Origin: Mesorhizobium sp.
Lineage (GTDB): Bacteria > Pseudomonadota > Alphaproteobacteria > Rhizobiales > Rhizobiaceae
NCBI GenBank assembly: GCA_004020875.1
Contig: SAPZ01000011.1
Span: 62,001 to 126,000 of the forward strand
Length of the DNA stretch: 64,000 nt
Direction: 5' to 3'
In this document: one piece after another, positions 29,233 to 36,947 of the stretch
Numbering within the stretch: the first letter of the stretch is position 1
Layout: each line of letters opens with the position of its first letter
Notes under the pieces: generated by a model
What the model saw: only the letters and a program-made list of their open reading frames with translations
What the model was told of the DNA's origin: nothing
Databases searched by the model: none
Position numbers and translations under genes: made by a program

Positions 29233-30045
29233 TTGTCGGACATCCTGCGCAAGATCGAAGCCTATAAGCGCGACGAGATCGCGGCGGCGAAGACGAAAAT
29301 GCCGCTGGCCGAGATCAAGGCTCGGGCAAAGGATGCTGGTGCGACGCGCGGTTTTCTTGCGGCGCTCGAGGCGAAGCGCAGAGCGGGGAGCTTCGGGCTG
29401 ATCGCAGAAATCAAGAAGGCCAGCCCTTCCAAGGGGTTGATCCGTGCCGATTTCGACCCCCCGTCACTGGCGCAGGCCTATCAGCAAGGTGGTGCCGCGT
29501 GCCTTTCGGTACTGACCGACGCGCCGTCCTTCCAAGGTGCGCCGGAATTCCTGACGGCCGCGCGCTCAGCGGTGCGCCTGCCGGCTCTGCGCAAGGATTT
29601 TTTGTTCGATCCCTATCAGGTCTACGAAGCACGGGCCTGGGGCGCCGACGCGATCCTGATCATCATGGCAAGCGTCGACGATGCGCTGGCCAGGGACCTT
29701 GAGGCGACCGCTTTCGAGTTCGGCATGGATGCGCTGGTCGAGGTGCATGACGAGATGGAGATGGAGCGCGCGCTTCGCCTCTCGTCGACGCTGATCGGCA
29801 TCAACAATCGCGATCTCAGAAGCTTCGAGACCCGCCTCGATGTTTCGGAGCGGCTGGCTCCGATGGTGCCGGGCGGCCACCTGCTGGTCAGCGAGAGCGG
29901 CATCTTCACCCATGACGACTGCCTTAGGATGCGGAAGAGCGGCATCAGCACCTTCCTTGTCGGCGAGAGCCTGATGCGGCAGGCGGACGTGGCTGCGGCG
30001 ACCGAGCTTCTGCTGACGGGCAAGGCAGCGGCCGAGACGGTCTGA
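29233..30045 (+). CDS. trpC: indole-3-glycerol phosphate synthase
   Basis: A 270-residue TIM-barrel TrpC. Motifs include [34 protein letters not shown], the [10 protein letters not shown] segment and the LVSESGI phosphate site. It makes indole-3-glycerol phosphate, downstream of TrpD. The start chosen is TTG 29233, giving (M)[10 protein letters not shown], with GGATAAGG directly upstream and 4 bp after the trpD stop. The longer frame from 29113 overlaps trpD and is rejected. moaC begins 2 bp after its stop. Confidence 0.97.
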   Translation: MSDILRKIEAYKRDEIAAAKTKMPLAEIKARAKDAGATRGFLAALEAKRRAGSFGLIAEIKKASPSKGLIRADFDPPSLAQAYQQGGAACLSVLTDAPSFQGAPEFLTAARSAVRLPALRKDFLFDPYQVYEARAWGADAILIIMASVDDALARDLEATAFEFGMDALVEVHDEMEMERALRLSSTLIGINNRDLRSFETRLDVSERLAPMVPGGHLLVSESGIFTHDDCLRMRKSGISTFLVGESLMRQADVAAATELLLTGKAAAETV

Positions 30046-30047
30046 GC

Positions 30048-30524
30048 ATGGCCCTCACCCACCTTGGCGCCAAGGGCGAAGCCAACATGGTCGATGTCGG
30101 TGACAAGGCCGAGACGATCCGCACGGCAATCGCCGAGGGCTTTGTCTCGATGCGGCCCGAGACGCTGCAGATGATCCTCGCCGGCGACGCCAAGAAGGGC
30201 GATGTGCTGAGCACCGCCCGCATCGCCGGGATCATGGCGGCGAAGAAGACGCATGAGCTGATCCCGCTTTGCCATCCGCTGCTTCTGACCAAAGTGGCCG
30301 TCGAGATCGAGCCGGACCACACGCTGCCTGGCCTCAAGGTCACAGCGCTTGCCCGCGTCACCGGCAAGACGGGCGTGGAGATGGAGGCGCTGACCGCCGC
30401 CTCGGTCGCCTGCCTCACCATTTACGATATGGCCAAGGCCGCGGACCGTGGCATGGCGATTTCCGGCATCCGGCTGGTCGAGAAGACCGGCGGCAAGTCC
30501 GGCGACTACAAGGCAGATACCTGA
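30048..30524 (+). CDS. moaC: cyclic pyranopterin monophosphate synthase
   Basis: A 158-residue MoaC for molybdenum cofactor biosynthesis. Conserved segments are [12 protein letters not shown] and [19 protein letters not shown]. It starts 2 bp after trpC, and its TGA overlaps the moeA ATG by one base (TGATG). It is therefore within the trp/moa operon rather than in a separate moa cluster. The other early MoCo genes (moaA, moaD, moaE) are not in the window. Confidence 0.98.
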   Translation: MALTHLGAKGEANMVDVGDKAETIRTAIAEGFVSMRPETLQMILAGDAKKGDVLSTARIAGIMAAKKTHELIPLCHPLLLTKVAVEIEPDHTLPGLKVTALARVTGKTGVEMEALTAASVACLTIYDMAKAADRGMAISGIRLVEKTGGKSGDYKADT

Positions 30525-31729
30525 TGGCGCTGGTTCCGGTCGCCGAAGCGCTCGCCCGCCTGCTCGACGGCGCAGCACCTTTGACGGGCGAGAGCGTGCC
30601 GCTGGCGGACGCGGCCGGACGGGTCCTGGCGGAACCGGTGGTGGCACTGCGCACGCAGCCGCCCTTCAACGCGTCCGCAATGGATGGCTATGCCGCGCGT
30701 TCCGCTGATGTTGCCTCAGTGCCGGCGCAACTCGAGGTCATAGGCATGGCGCCTGCCGGGCGTGGCTTCTCCGGGACCGTCGGCGAACGCCAGGCCGTGC
30801 GCATCTTCACCGGCGCGCCACTGCCTGAAGGCGCCGACACCATCGTCATCCAGGAAAACGCCCGCGACCTCGGTAATGGCAAGATCGAGGTGACGGAGCA
30901 GACCGCCGAAGGACGCAATGTCCGCCGCCGCGGGCTCGACTTCGGCGGGGGCGACATGCTGCTCGAAAAAGGTCGCGTACTCGATGCGGCGGCCCTTTCG
31001 CTGGCTGCGTCGGCCAACCACCCTTCCTTGAATGTCGTGCGCCGACCGCTGGTCGCAATCATCGCCACTGGCGACGAATTGCTGCCGCCGGGCAGCAAGC
31101 TTGGTCCGGATCAGATAATTTCCTCCAATGCCTATGGCGTTGCCGCCGCCGCGCAGTCGGTCGGCGCGCAAGCGCTCGATCTCGGCATCGCCGCCGACCG
31201 CAAGGAGGCGATCGCCGCGCTGGTCAGGAAAGCGGTCCAGGCAAGCGCCGACGTTATCGTCACGCTCGGTGGCGCCTCGGTCGGCGATCACGACCTGATC
31301 CATGACGTGCTCACCGGCGAAGGCATGCGGCTCGACTTCTGGAAGATCGCCATGCGCCCCGGCAAACCGTTGATGTTCGGCCGGCTTGGCAATGTCCGCT
31401 GCATCGGCCTGCCCGGCAATCCGGTGGCAAGCATCGTCTGCTCACAGCTCTTCCTGAAGCCGCTGCTTGCGCGGCTCGGCGGCCGCGGTTTCAGGCAGGA
31501 CGTGCGAACGGCCCGGCTGGGCACCGCGATGCCGGCCAATGATGTCAGGCAGGACTATGTGCGCGCCGTTGTGCGCGAAGACGCCGGCGCCCTGATCGCG
31601 ACCCCGTTCGGCATCCAGGACTCCTCGATGCTCAAGATGCTCGCCGACGCCAACGGCCTGATCGTGCGCGAGCCCTTCGCGCCGGCCGCGGAGGTCGGCG
31701 CCGAATGCAGCGTGCTAATGCTGCGCTGA
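30524..31729 (+). CDS. moeA: molybdopterin molybdotransferase
   Basis: A 401-residue MoeA that inserts molybdate into molybdopterin. The N-terminal QPPFNASAMDGYA motif, the TLGGASVGDHDLIHDVL Mo-cofactor domain and PGNPVAS are visible. ATG 30524 overlaps the moaC stop, which fixes the start; the open frame extending back to 30269 overlaps moaC and is not used. It is the last gene of the ppiD-trpDC-moaC-moeA unit; degenerate 24-bp tandem repeats follow. Confidence 0.97.
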   Translation: MALVPVAEALARLLDGAAPLTGESVPLADAAGRVLAEPVVALRTQPPFNASAMDGYAARSADVASVPAQLEVIGMAPAGRGFSGTVGERQAVRIFTGAPLPEGADTIVIQENARDLGNGKIEVTEQTAEGRNVRRRGLDFGGGDMLLEKGRVLDAAALSLAASANHPSLNVVRRPLVAIIATGDELLPPGSKLGPDQIISSNAYGVAAAAQSVGAQALDLGIAADRKEAIAALVRKAVQASADVIVTLGGASVGDHDLIHDVLTGEGMRLDFWKIAMRPGKPLMFGRLGNVRCIGLPGNPVASIVCSQLFLKPLLARLGGRGFRQDVRTARLGTAMPANDVRQDYVRAVVREDAGALIATPFGIQDSSMLKMLADANGLIVREPFAPAAEVGAECSVLMLR

Positions 31730-31730
31730 T

Positions 31731-31802
31731 ACATCGACAACGCCGATCGTTCATACGTCGACGAAGTCGATCGTTCATGGGCCGACGAAGTCAATTGCTA
31801 TT
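31731..31802. repeat. three degenerate 24-bp tandem repeats
   Basis: Units at 31731-31754, 31755-31778 and 31779-31802 share the core CGACGAAGTCGATCGTTCAT; the third is decayed in its second half. They fill the convergent gap between moeA and the formamidase gene. The third unit contains the formamidase stop codon TAG (31798-31800 on the plus strand, read from the minus strand). Confidence 0.8.
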
Positions 31803-32646
31803 CGTCCACCAGCGTTCGGGTCAGGGGATGGTCCGGATCTGCGAGGCCATCCACAACGTCGAAATGATGTCGGTCCGGCTCGATCACCGAATCGGTGGCG
31901 GCGCCGAGTCCGGTCCAGATGTTGGCGAGCAATGCGCTCTGGCGCAGGAACTCCGAGCGCTCGCCGCCGCCGACCCAACAGGTGATGCGAACTCCCTGCC
32001 GGGGCCGCAGCAAAGCCGGGCTTTCGCTCAACGCTTCCCGCTCGTCGATGTTCAGGGTCTCATTCAGGGCGGTGAACATCAGCGGCCGCAGGTCGTGCAG
32101 GCCTGAAATCGAAACGACTTTGCGCGTGCGCAGCGCCACATCGGAGGCCAGCGGTGAGGCCTCGGCCACCATGCGGCTGGCGAGATGTCCGCCGGCCGAG
32201 TGACCGGTCAGCATCAGCGGGCCATCAACCATGGCGGCCGCCTTGCCGATCGCAGCCGCGACTTCATTGACGATGCCGCTGATCCTGGTTCGCGGGCAAA
32301 GCGTATAGGAAGGCATGGCGACGGCAAAGCCGCGACCGACAGCGCCGGCGGCCAGATGCGACCAGGAGTTCTTGTGTGACTCCATCCAGTAGCCGCCGTG
32401 GATGAACACCACTAGCCCCTTGGGCGCATTAGGCGGGACGAAGAGATCGAACCGGCTGCGCGGCGCCTCGCCATAGACGATGTCGAGCCGCGCCCTGCCC
32501 TGCGCCGATAGCTTTTCGCGAAATGCCTGAGCCGGGCCGTCCCAGGCCGCCGGCCAACGGTGGCCGCCGGCGATGTTCGCGCCGTTGGCGTAGGCATTGT
32601 CCCAATCCGTGATCCGGTGCTCGACCAACAGCTCCCCCCAAGACAT
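31798..32646 (-). CDS. alpha/beta hydrolase, probable kynurenine formamidase
   Basis: A 282-residue serine hydrolase. It has the oxyanion motif HGGYW, the nucleophile elbow GHSAGGHLAS and a late DRHHFDVVDGL segment carrying the catalytic His. HGGYW-type proteins include eukaryotic-like arylformamidases that convert N-formylkynurenine to kynurenine. The presence of kynureninase and a 2-aminobenzoate-CoA ligase within 4 kb supports that role over a generic esterase. It is divergent from the ligase gene across a 229-bp gap. No KynB of the cyclase-like type is seen. The substrate is inferred from context. Confidence 0.8.
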   Translation of the reverse strand: MSWGELLVEHRITDWDNAYANGANIAGGHRWPAAWDGPAQAFREKLSAQGRARLDIVYGEAPRSRFDLFVPPNAPKGLVVFIHGGYWMESHKNSWSHLAAGAVGRGFAVAMPSYTLCPRTRISGIVNEVAAAIGKAAAMVDGPLMLTGHSAGGHLASRMVAEASPLASDVALRTRKVVSISGLHDLRPLMFTALNETLNIDEREALSESPALLRPRQGVRITCWVGGGERSEFLRQSALLANIWTGLGAATDSVIEPDRHHFDVVDGLADPDHPLTRTLVDE

Positions 32647-32875
32647 TTAGGTTGATCAGCAATGGCCGGCTGCGGAGACGTCGTCAATGCTCCGGGCAAA
32701 AACATTTTAGGCTTGAAACAAATTGGACCTGATGCAATCCTGCCTGACGAACAGCCGACAATGGGAGGTCTGCTGAAAAGCCAGAGCCCGGACCCGCTCG
32801 TCCCTAGGTGACGTCGCGCGAATGGGTATGGCCGGACGGCGGCAAACCTCCCGGAGCAGGGAGGATTGCGGGAAC

Positions 32876-34501
32876 ATGCTTGGACCCTCAGCGCATAGCG
32901 ACACGTTCACCCGCGATAACCTGCCTCCGCCGGAGCAGTGGCCGGACTTTCTCCTCGAAGGCTTTGACTATCCCGAGCGTCTCAACGCCGGCGTCGAACT
33001 TACCGACAGGCTGGTCGAGAAAGGTTTCGGCGATCGAACCGCGCTGATCGGCAATGGCCGTCGCCGCACCTACAAGGAACTGTCGGACTGGACGAACAGG
33101 CTGGCCCATGCGCTGGTCGAAAACTATGGCGTGAAGCCGGGCAACCGTGTGCTGATCCGTTCGGCGAACAATCCCGCCATGGTCGCCTGCTGGCTAGCCG
33201 CCACCAAGGTCGGCGCCGTTGTCGTCAACACCATGCCGATGCTGCGCGCCGGCGAACTCGCCAAGATCGTCGACAAGGCGGAAATCGGCATGGCGCTTTG
33301 CGACACCAGGCTGATGGACGAGATGACAGCCTGCGCCAAGGACAGCGCTTTCCTCAAACAGGTGATCGGCTTCGACGGCACCGCCAATCACGACGCCGAA
33401 CTGGATCGTGCCGCGCTAGACAAGCCGGTCACCTTCAAGGCGGTCGAGACCGGTCGTGACGATGTCGCGCTGCTCGGGTTCACGTCGGGAACAACCGGTG
33501 TGCCGAAGGCAACCATGCATTTCCATCGCGACCTGATGTTCATCGCCGACGGCTATGCCCGCGAGATCCTCCAGGTGACACCAGACGACATCTTCGTCGG
33601 CTCGCCGCCCTTGGCCTTCACCTTCGGCCTCGGAGGGCTCGCGATCTTCCCGTTGCGCTTCGGGGCAGCGGCGACGCTGCTCGAGCAAGCGACCCCGCCC
33701 AACATGGTCGCCATCATCGAGACCTACAGGGCAACCGTCTCCTTCACGGCGCCGACGGCCTACAGGGCGATGCTGAAGGCCATGGATGAAGGCGCGGACC
33801 TTTCGTCGCTGCGCGTTGCCGTTTCGGCTGGCGAGACCTTGCCCGCCCCCGTCTTCGAAGAATGGACGCGAAAGACCGGCAAGCCGATCCTCGACGGCAT
33901 CGGCGCGACGGAGATGTTGCACATCTTCATCTCCAACCGCTTCGACGACAGCAAGCCGGCTTCGACCGGCAAGCCGGTGGGCGGCTACGAAGCGCGCATC
34001 GTCGACGACGAGATGCGCGAGTTGCCGCGCGGCGCGACAGGCAGGCTGGCGGTGCGCGGGCCGACCGGCTGCCGCTACCTGGCCGACGATCGCCAGAAGG
34101 ACTATGTCCGCGGCGGCTGGAACTTGACTGGGGACACCTTCGTGCAGGACGAAGACGGCTTCTTCCATTTCGCCGCCCGCTCCGACGACATGATCGTCAG
34201 CGCCGGCTACAACATTGCCGGACCGGAGGTGGAAGCAGCACTGCTGTCGCATACCGATGTCGCGGAATGCGCGGTCATCGGCGTCGAGGACGCCGAACGC
34301 GGCCAGATCGTCGAGGCGCATGTCGTGCTGGTGCCAGGCACGGCGGCGGATGCCATGACCGCCAAGCGCCTGCAGGACCACGTCAAGGCGACGATCGCGC
34401 CTTACAAATACCCACGCTCGGTGAAATTCGTCGCGGCCCTGCCCAAGACCCAGACCGGCAAGATCCAGCGCTTCCGTCTGCGCGCCGAAAACACCCATTG
34501 A
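32876..34501 (+). CDS. 2-aminobenzoate-CoA ligase-like acyl-CoA synthetase
   Basis: A 541-residue AMP-forming ligase. The P-loop LGFTSGTTGVPKATMHFHRD, the A5-type GIGATEMLHIFISN segment, GWNLTGDTF and the C-terminal catalytic Lys region KTQTGKIQRFRLR are visible. It resembles benzoate/2-aminobenzoate-CoA ligases, which activate anthranilate for aerobic degradation. ATG 32876 starts the conserved part; the frame extends 18 codons upstream without support. It converges on kynureninase, whose product anthranilate it would use. Specificity for 2-aminobenzoate rather than other aryl acids is an inference from context. Confidence 0.85.
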   Translation: MLGPSAHSDTFTRDNLPPPEQWPDFLLEGFDYPERLNAGVELTDRLVEKGFGDRTALIGNGRRRTYKELSDWTNRLAHALVENYGVKPGNRVLIRSANNPAMVACWLAATKVGAVVVNTMPMLRAGELAKIVDKAEIGMALCDTRLMDEMTACAKDSAFLKQVIGFDGTANHDAELDRAALDKPVTFKAVETGRDDVALLGFTSGTTGVPKATMHFHRDLMFIADGYAREILQVTPDDIFVGSPPLAFTFGLGGLAIFPLRFGAAATLLEQATPPNMVAIIETYRATVSFTAPTAYRAMLKAMDEGADLSSLRVAVSAGETLPAPVFEEWTRKTGKPILDGIGATEMLHIFISNRFDDSKPASTGKPVGGYEARIVDDEMRELPRGATGRLAVRGPTGCRYLADDRQKDYVRGGWNLTGDTFVQDEDGFFHFAARSDDMIVSAGYNIAGPEVEAALLSHTDVAECAVIGVEDAERGQIVEAHVVLVPGTAADAMTAKRLQDHVKATIAPYKYPRSVKFVAALPKTQTGKIQRFRLRAENTH

Positions 34502-34510
34502 GGCCCCGCT

Positions 34511-35758
34511 TCAGGTGACGGCTTCCTTGACCGCGTAGCGGGCCTCCTGCCAGGCGCCCGTGCGCAGGATCTCTTCCAACACTTCGACGGCGTCCCAAAC
34601 GTCTCGGTAGCCGACATAGAGCGGCGTGAAGCCGAAGCGAACGGTCGATGGCGCGCGGAAATCGCCGATCACGCCGCGCTCGATCAAGGCGCGCATCACC
34701 TGGTAGCCGTGCGGATGGGCAAACGACACCTGGCTGCCGCGATCAGCGCCGTTGCGCGGGCTTTCCATCTCGAGACCGAACCCGCCGCATCGAGATTCGA
34801 CAAGCCGGATGAACAGATCCGTCAGCGCGACGCTCTTCTCGCGCACGGCCGTCATGTCGACTTCGTCCCAGAGATCGAGCGCGCCTTTCAGCGCTCGCAT
34901 CGACAACACTGGCTGCGTTCCGCACAGGAACCGCCGGATGCCCGTGCCGGCGGCGTAGCCCTGTTCGAACGCAAACGGCCGGGCATGGCCCCACCAGCCG
35001 CTGAGCGGCTGGCTGATATCGGGATGATGGCGGGTGGCGGCATAGATGAAGGCCGGCGCGCCCGGCCCGCCATTGAGATATTTATACGTGCAGCCGATGG
35101 CGAAATCGGCATTCGAGCCGTCGAGTTCCACCGGCAGGGCACCGGCCGTGTGGCAGAGGTCCCAGACGATCAGCGCACCGGCGTCATGGGCCTTGCGAGT
35201 CAGGGCCGCCATGTCGCGCAACCGGCCGGACTTGTAATTGACGTGGTTGACCAGGATGACCGCGACATGGTCGTCGATCAGGTCCTCGATCTTCGGCGCA
35301 TCGACGCCTTCGAGCCGCAGCACCGTGCCGGGCCGCGTCGAGGCCACCCCTTCCGCCATGTAGAGGTCGGTCGGGAAGCTGTCGCCTTCGGCAACGATCA
35401 CCGGGCGGCCGGGTCGCTTTGCGAGCGCCGCATGCAGGACCTTGTAGATGTTGATCGAGGTGGTGTCGCATACGACCGTCTGGCCAGGCGCGGCGCCGAT
35501 CAGACGCCCGAGCCGGTCGCCGAGTTTGACAGGCATGTCGAACCAGCCGGCGGTGTTCCAGGCGCGGATCAGGTCCTGCGCCCATTCCTGCTTCGCGGCC
35601 GTCTCGATCTCGTTGAAGACATTGATTGAAGCGGCGCCCAGTGAATTGCCGTCGAGGTATTTCACGCCATCCGGCAGGACGAAGCGATCGCGCAGGGCAC
35701 GCAGCGGGTCCGCGGCATCCATTGCCTCGACCTCGGCAAGATCGGGAATTCCCCTCAT
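34511..35758 (-). CDS. kynU: kynureninase
   Basis: A 415-residue PLP-dependent enzyme that cleaves kynurenine to anthranilate and alanine. Family features are the N-terminal YLDGNSLG, DTTSINIYK, the IVWDLCHTAGALPVE aspartate segment and the PLP-lysine region GCTYKYLNGGPGAPAF. Length is typical. It ends 9 bp from the convergent 2-aminobenzoate-CoA ligase gene. Tryptophan 2,3-dioxygenase (kynA), the entry enzyme of the route, is not in this window. The 454-bp region upstream is shared with lexA. Confidence 0.96.
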   Translation of the reverse strand: MRGIPDLAEVEAMDAADPLRALRDRFVLPDGVKYLDGNSLGAASINVFNEIETAAKQEWAQDLIRAWNTAGWFDMPVKLGDRLGRLIGAAPGQTVVCDTTSINIYKVLHAALAKRPGRPVIVAEGDSFPTDLYMAEGVASTRPGTVLRLEGVDAPKIEDLIDDHVAVILVNHVNYKSGRLRDMAALTRKAHDAGALIVWDLCHTAGALPVELDGSNADFAIGCTYKYLNGGPGAPAFIYAATRHHPDISQPLSGWWGHARPFAFEQGYAAGTGIRRFLCGTQPVLSMRALKGALDLWDEVDMTAVREKSVALTDLFIRLVESRCGGFGLEMESPRNGADRGSQVSFAHPHGYQVMRALIERGVIGDFRAPSTVRFGFTPLYVGYRDVWDAVEVLEEILRTGAWQEARYAVKEAVT

Positions 35759-36212
35759 TGTGCTGTCGCCTCCGTTTCGAACCAGGCCGCTGCATCCCCG
35801 GCGACCAGGGCGGTTGTCTCATCCCCGTCCGCGACACGGCAAGAACCTTCTGGCCTATGTCAGCTGGTCCATAGACGGCAAAGGCTGAGGATCGGAATCA
35901 TCGCCAACGTTGGCATTTTGGGTTCGTTTCGTTCACGGTGCGGCACATGCACGGGTGAACCGACGCGAACACCTCAGCGCTTCCGCGACGGTGTCGCGTC
36001 TCAATTTCAACATAAGGAGAATTGCAGAATCGAGCGGAATCAATGACACAGCCCCAGTTGCAGGCGGCCGGGCACCGCCGGGTGCAACATTCTTTCGCCA
36101 GCCTTAAGAAATTCATTAAACTTTAAACGGTTGCGGAACACAACTGGAACAGATAGTGTTTGTTCTGGGTTTGTTTTTCTGATTCTGGTTTCGGAACCCG
36201 TGGGGGCCGCCA
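35759..36212. promoter_or_regulatory. divergent kynU-lexA control region
   Basis: No gene is seen in 454 bp. A perfect 12-bp palindrome GCCAACGTTGGC lies at 35903-35914, about 145 bp upstream of kynU, and GTTCAC/GTGAAC arms lie at 35931-35960. The half nearer lexA is AT-rich and carries the SOS box. Small frames here are not convincing. Confidence 0.6.
36136..36150 (+). promoter_or_regulatory. SOS box (LexA operator) upstream of lexA
   Basis: GAAC-ACAACTG-GAAC matches the alphaproteobacterial LexA consensus GAAC-N7-GAAC exactly, 63 bp upstream of the lexA start. A second near-match, GTTC-N7-GTTT, follows at 36162-36176. This is strong evidence for lexA autoregulation. Confidence 0.85.
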
Positions 36213-36947
36213 ATGCTGACGCGCAAGCAACATGAACTCCTGATGTTCATCCATGAACGCCTGAAGGAGAGCGGGATCCCTCCATCCTTCGACGAGATGA
36301 AGGAAGCACTGGACCTGGCCTCGAAGTCCGGCATCCATCGGCTGATCACGGCGCTGGAAGAACGCGGTTTCATTCGCCGGCTACCGAACCGGGCGCGCGC
36401 GCTGGAAGTCCTGCGGCTGCCCGATTCGATCGCGCCGGGCCTGAATGCCGCGAAGAAGTTTTCGCCGAGCGTCATTCAAGGCGGTCAGGGCAATCTAAGT
36501 CGCCAGGTCAAGCCGGCAGCGCCGTCGCGTACGCCGACACCCAGCAACGACGACGACGCCGCTTCGGCCGTATCCATTCCGGTGATGGGCCGCATCGCCG
36601 CCGGTGTTCCGATCGATGCCATCCAACACCAGACGCATTCGATCTCGGTGCCGCCGGACATGATCATGGGTGGCGAGCATTATGCGCTGGAGGTCAAGGG
36701 TGACTCCATGATCGAGGCCGGCATCTTCGACGGCGACACCGTCATCATCCGTAACGCCAACACAGCGAGTCCGGGCGAGATCGTGGTGGCGCTGGTCGAC
36801 GATGAGGAAGCAACGCTCAAGCGCTTCCGCCGCAAGGGCGCCTCCATCGCGCTGGAGGCTGCCAACCCGGCCTACGAGACCCGCATCTTCGGGCCGGATC
36901 GGGTCAAGGTGCAGGGCAAGCTCGTCGGGCTGATCAGGCGCTACTGA
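36213..36947 (+). CDS. lexA: SOS repressor LexA
   Basis: A 244-residue LexA. The N-terminal winged helix (residues 1-65, [17 protein letters not shown]) recognises the operator, and a long linker carries Ser, Pro and Asp. The peptidase domain has the cleavage site Ala130-Gly131 (GRIAAGVP), nucleophile Ser165 (KGDSMIEAG) and Lys203 (TLKRF). It represses DNA-repair genes and cleaves itself when RecA is activated. An SOS box lies in its promoter. Its stop region overlaps the convergent comEC gene by 7 bp. Confidence 0.98.
   Translation: MLTRKQHELLMFIHERLKESGIPPSFDEMKEALDLASKSGIHRLITALEERGFIRRLPNRARALEVLRLPDSIAPGLNAAKKFSPSVIQGGQGNLSRQVKPAAPSRTPTPSNDDDAASAVSIPVMGRIAAGVPIDAIQHQTHSISVPPDMIMGGEHYALEVKGDSMIEAGIFDGDTVIIRNANTASPGEIVVALVDDEEATLKRFRRKGASIALEAANPAYETRIFGPDRVKVQGKLVGLIRRY

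Noticed and set aside
31555..31794. 79-codon minus-strand ORF with repeated S/T/Y-E-R-S words
   Set aside because: The repetitive peptide is the translation of the 24-bp tandem repeats plus moeA antisense, with no ribosome site.
35931..35960. GTTC-rich stretch as a second SOS box for kynU
   Set aside because: The spacing between GTTC words is 5 bases, not 7, so it does not match the LexA consensus.
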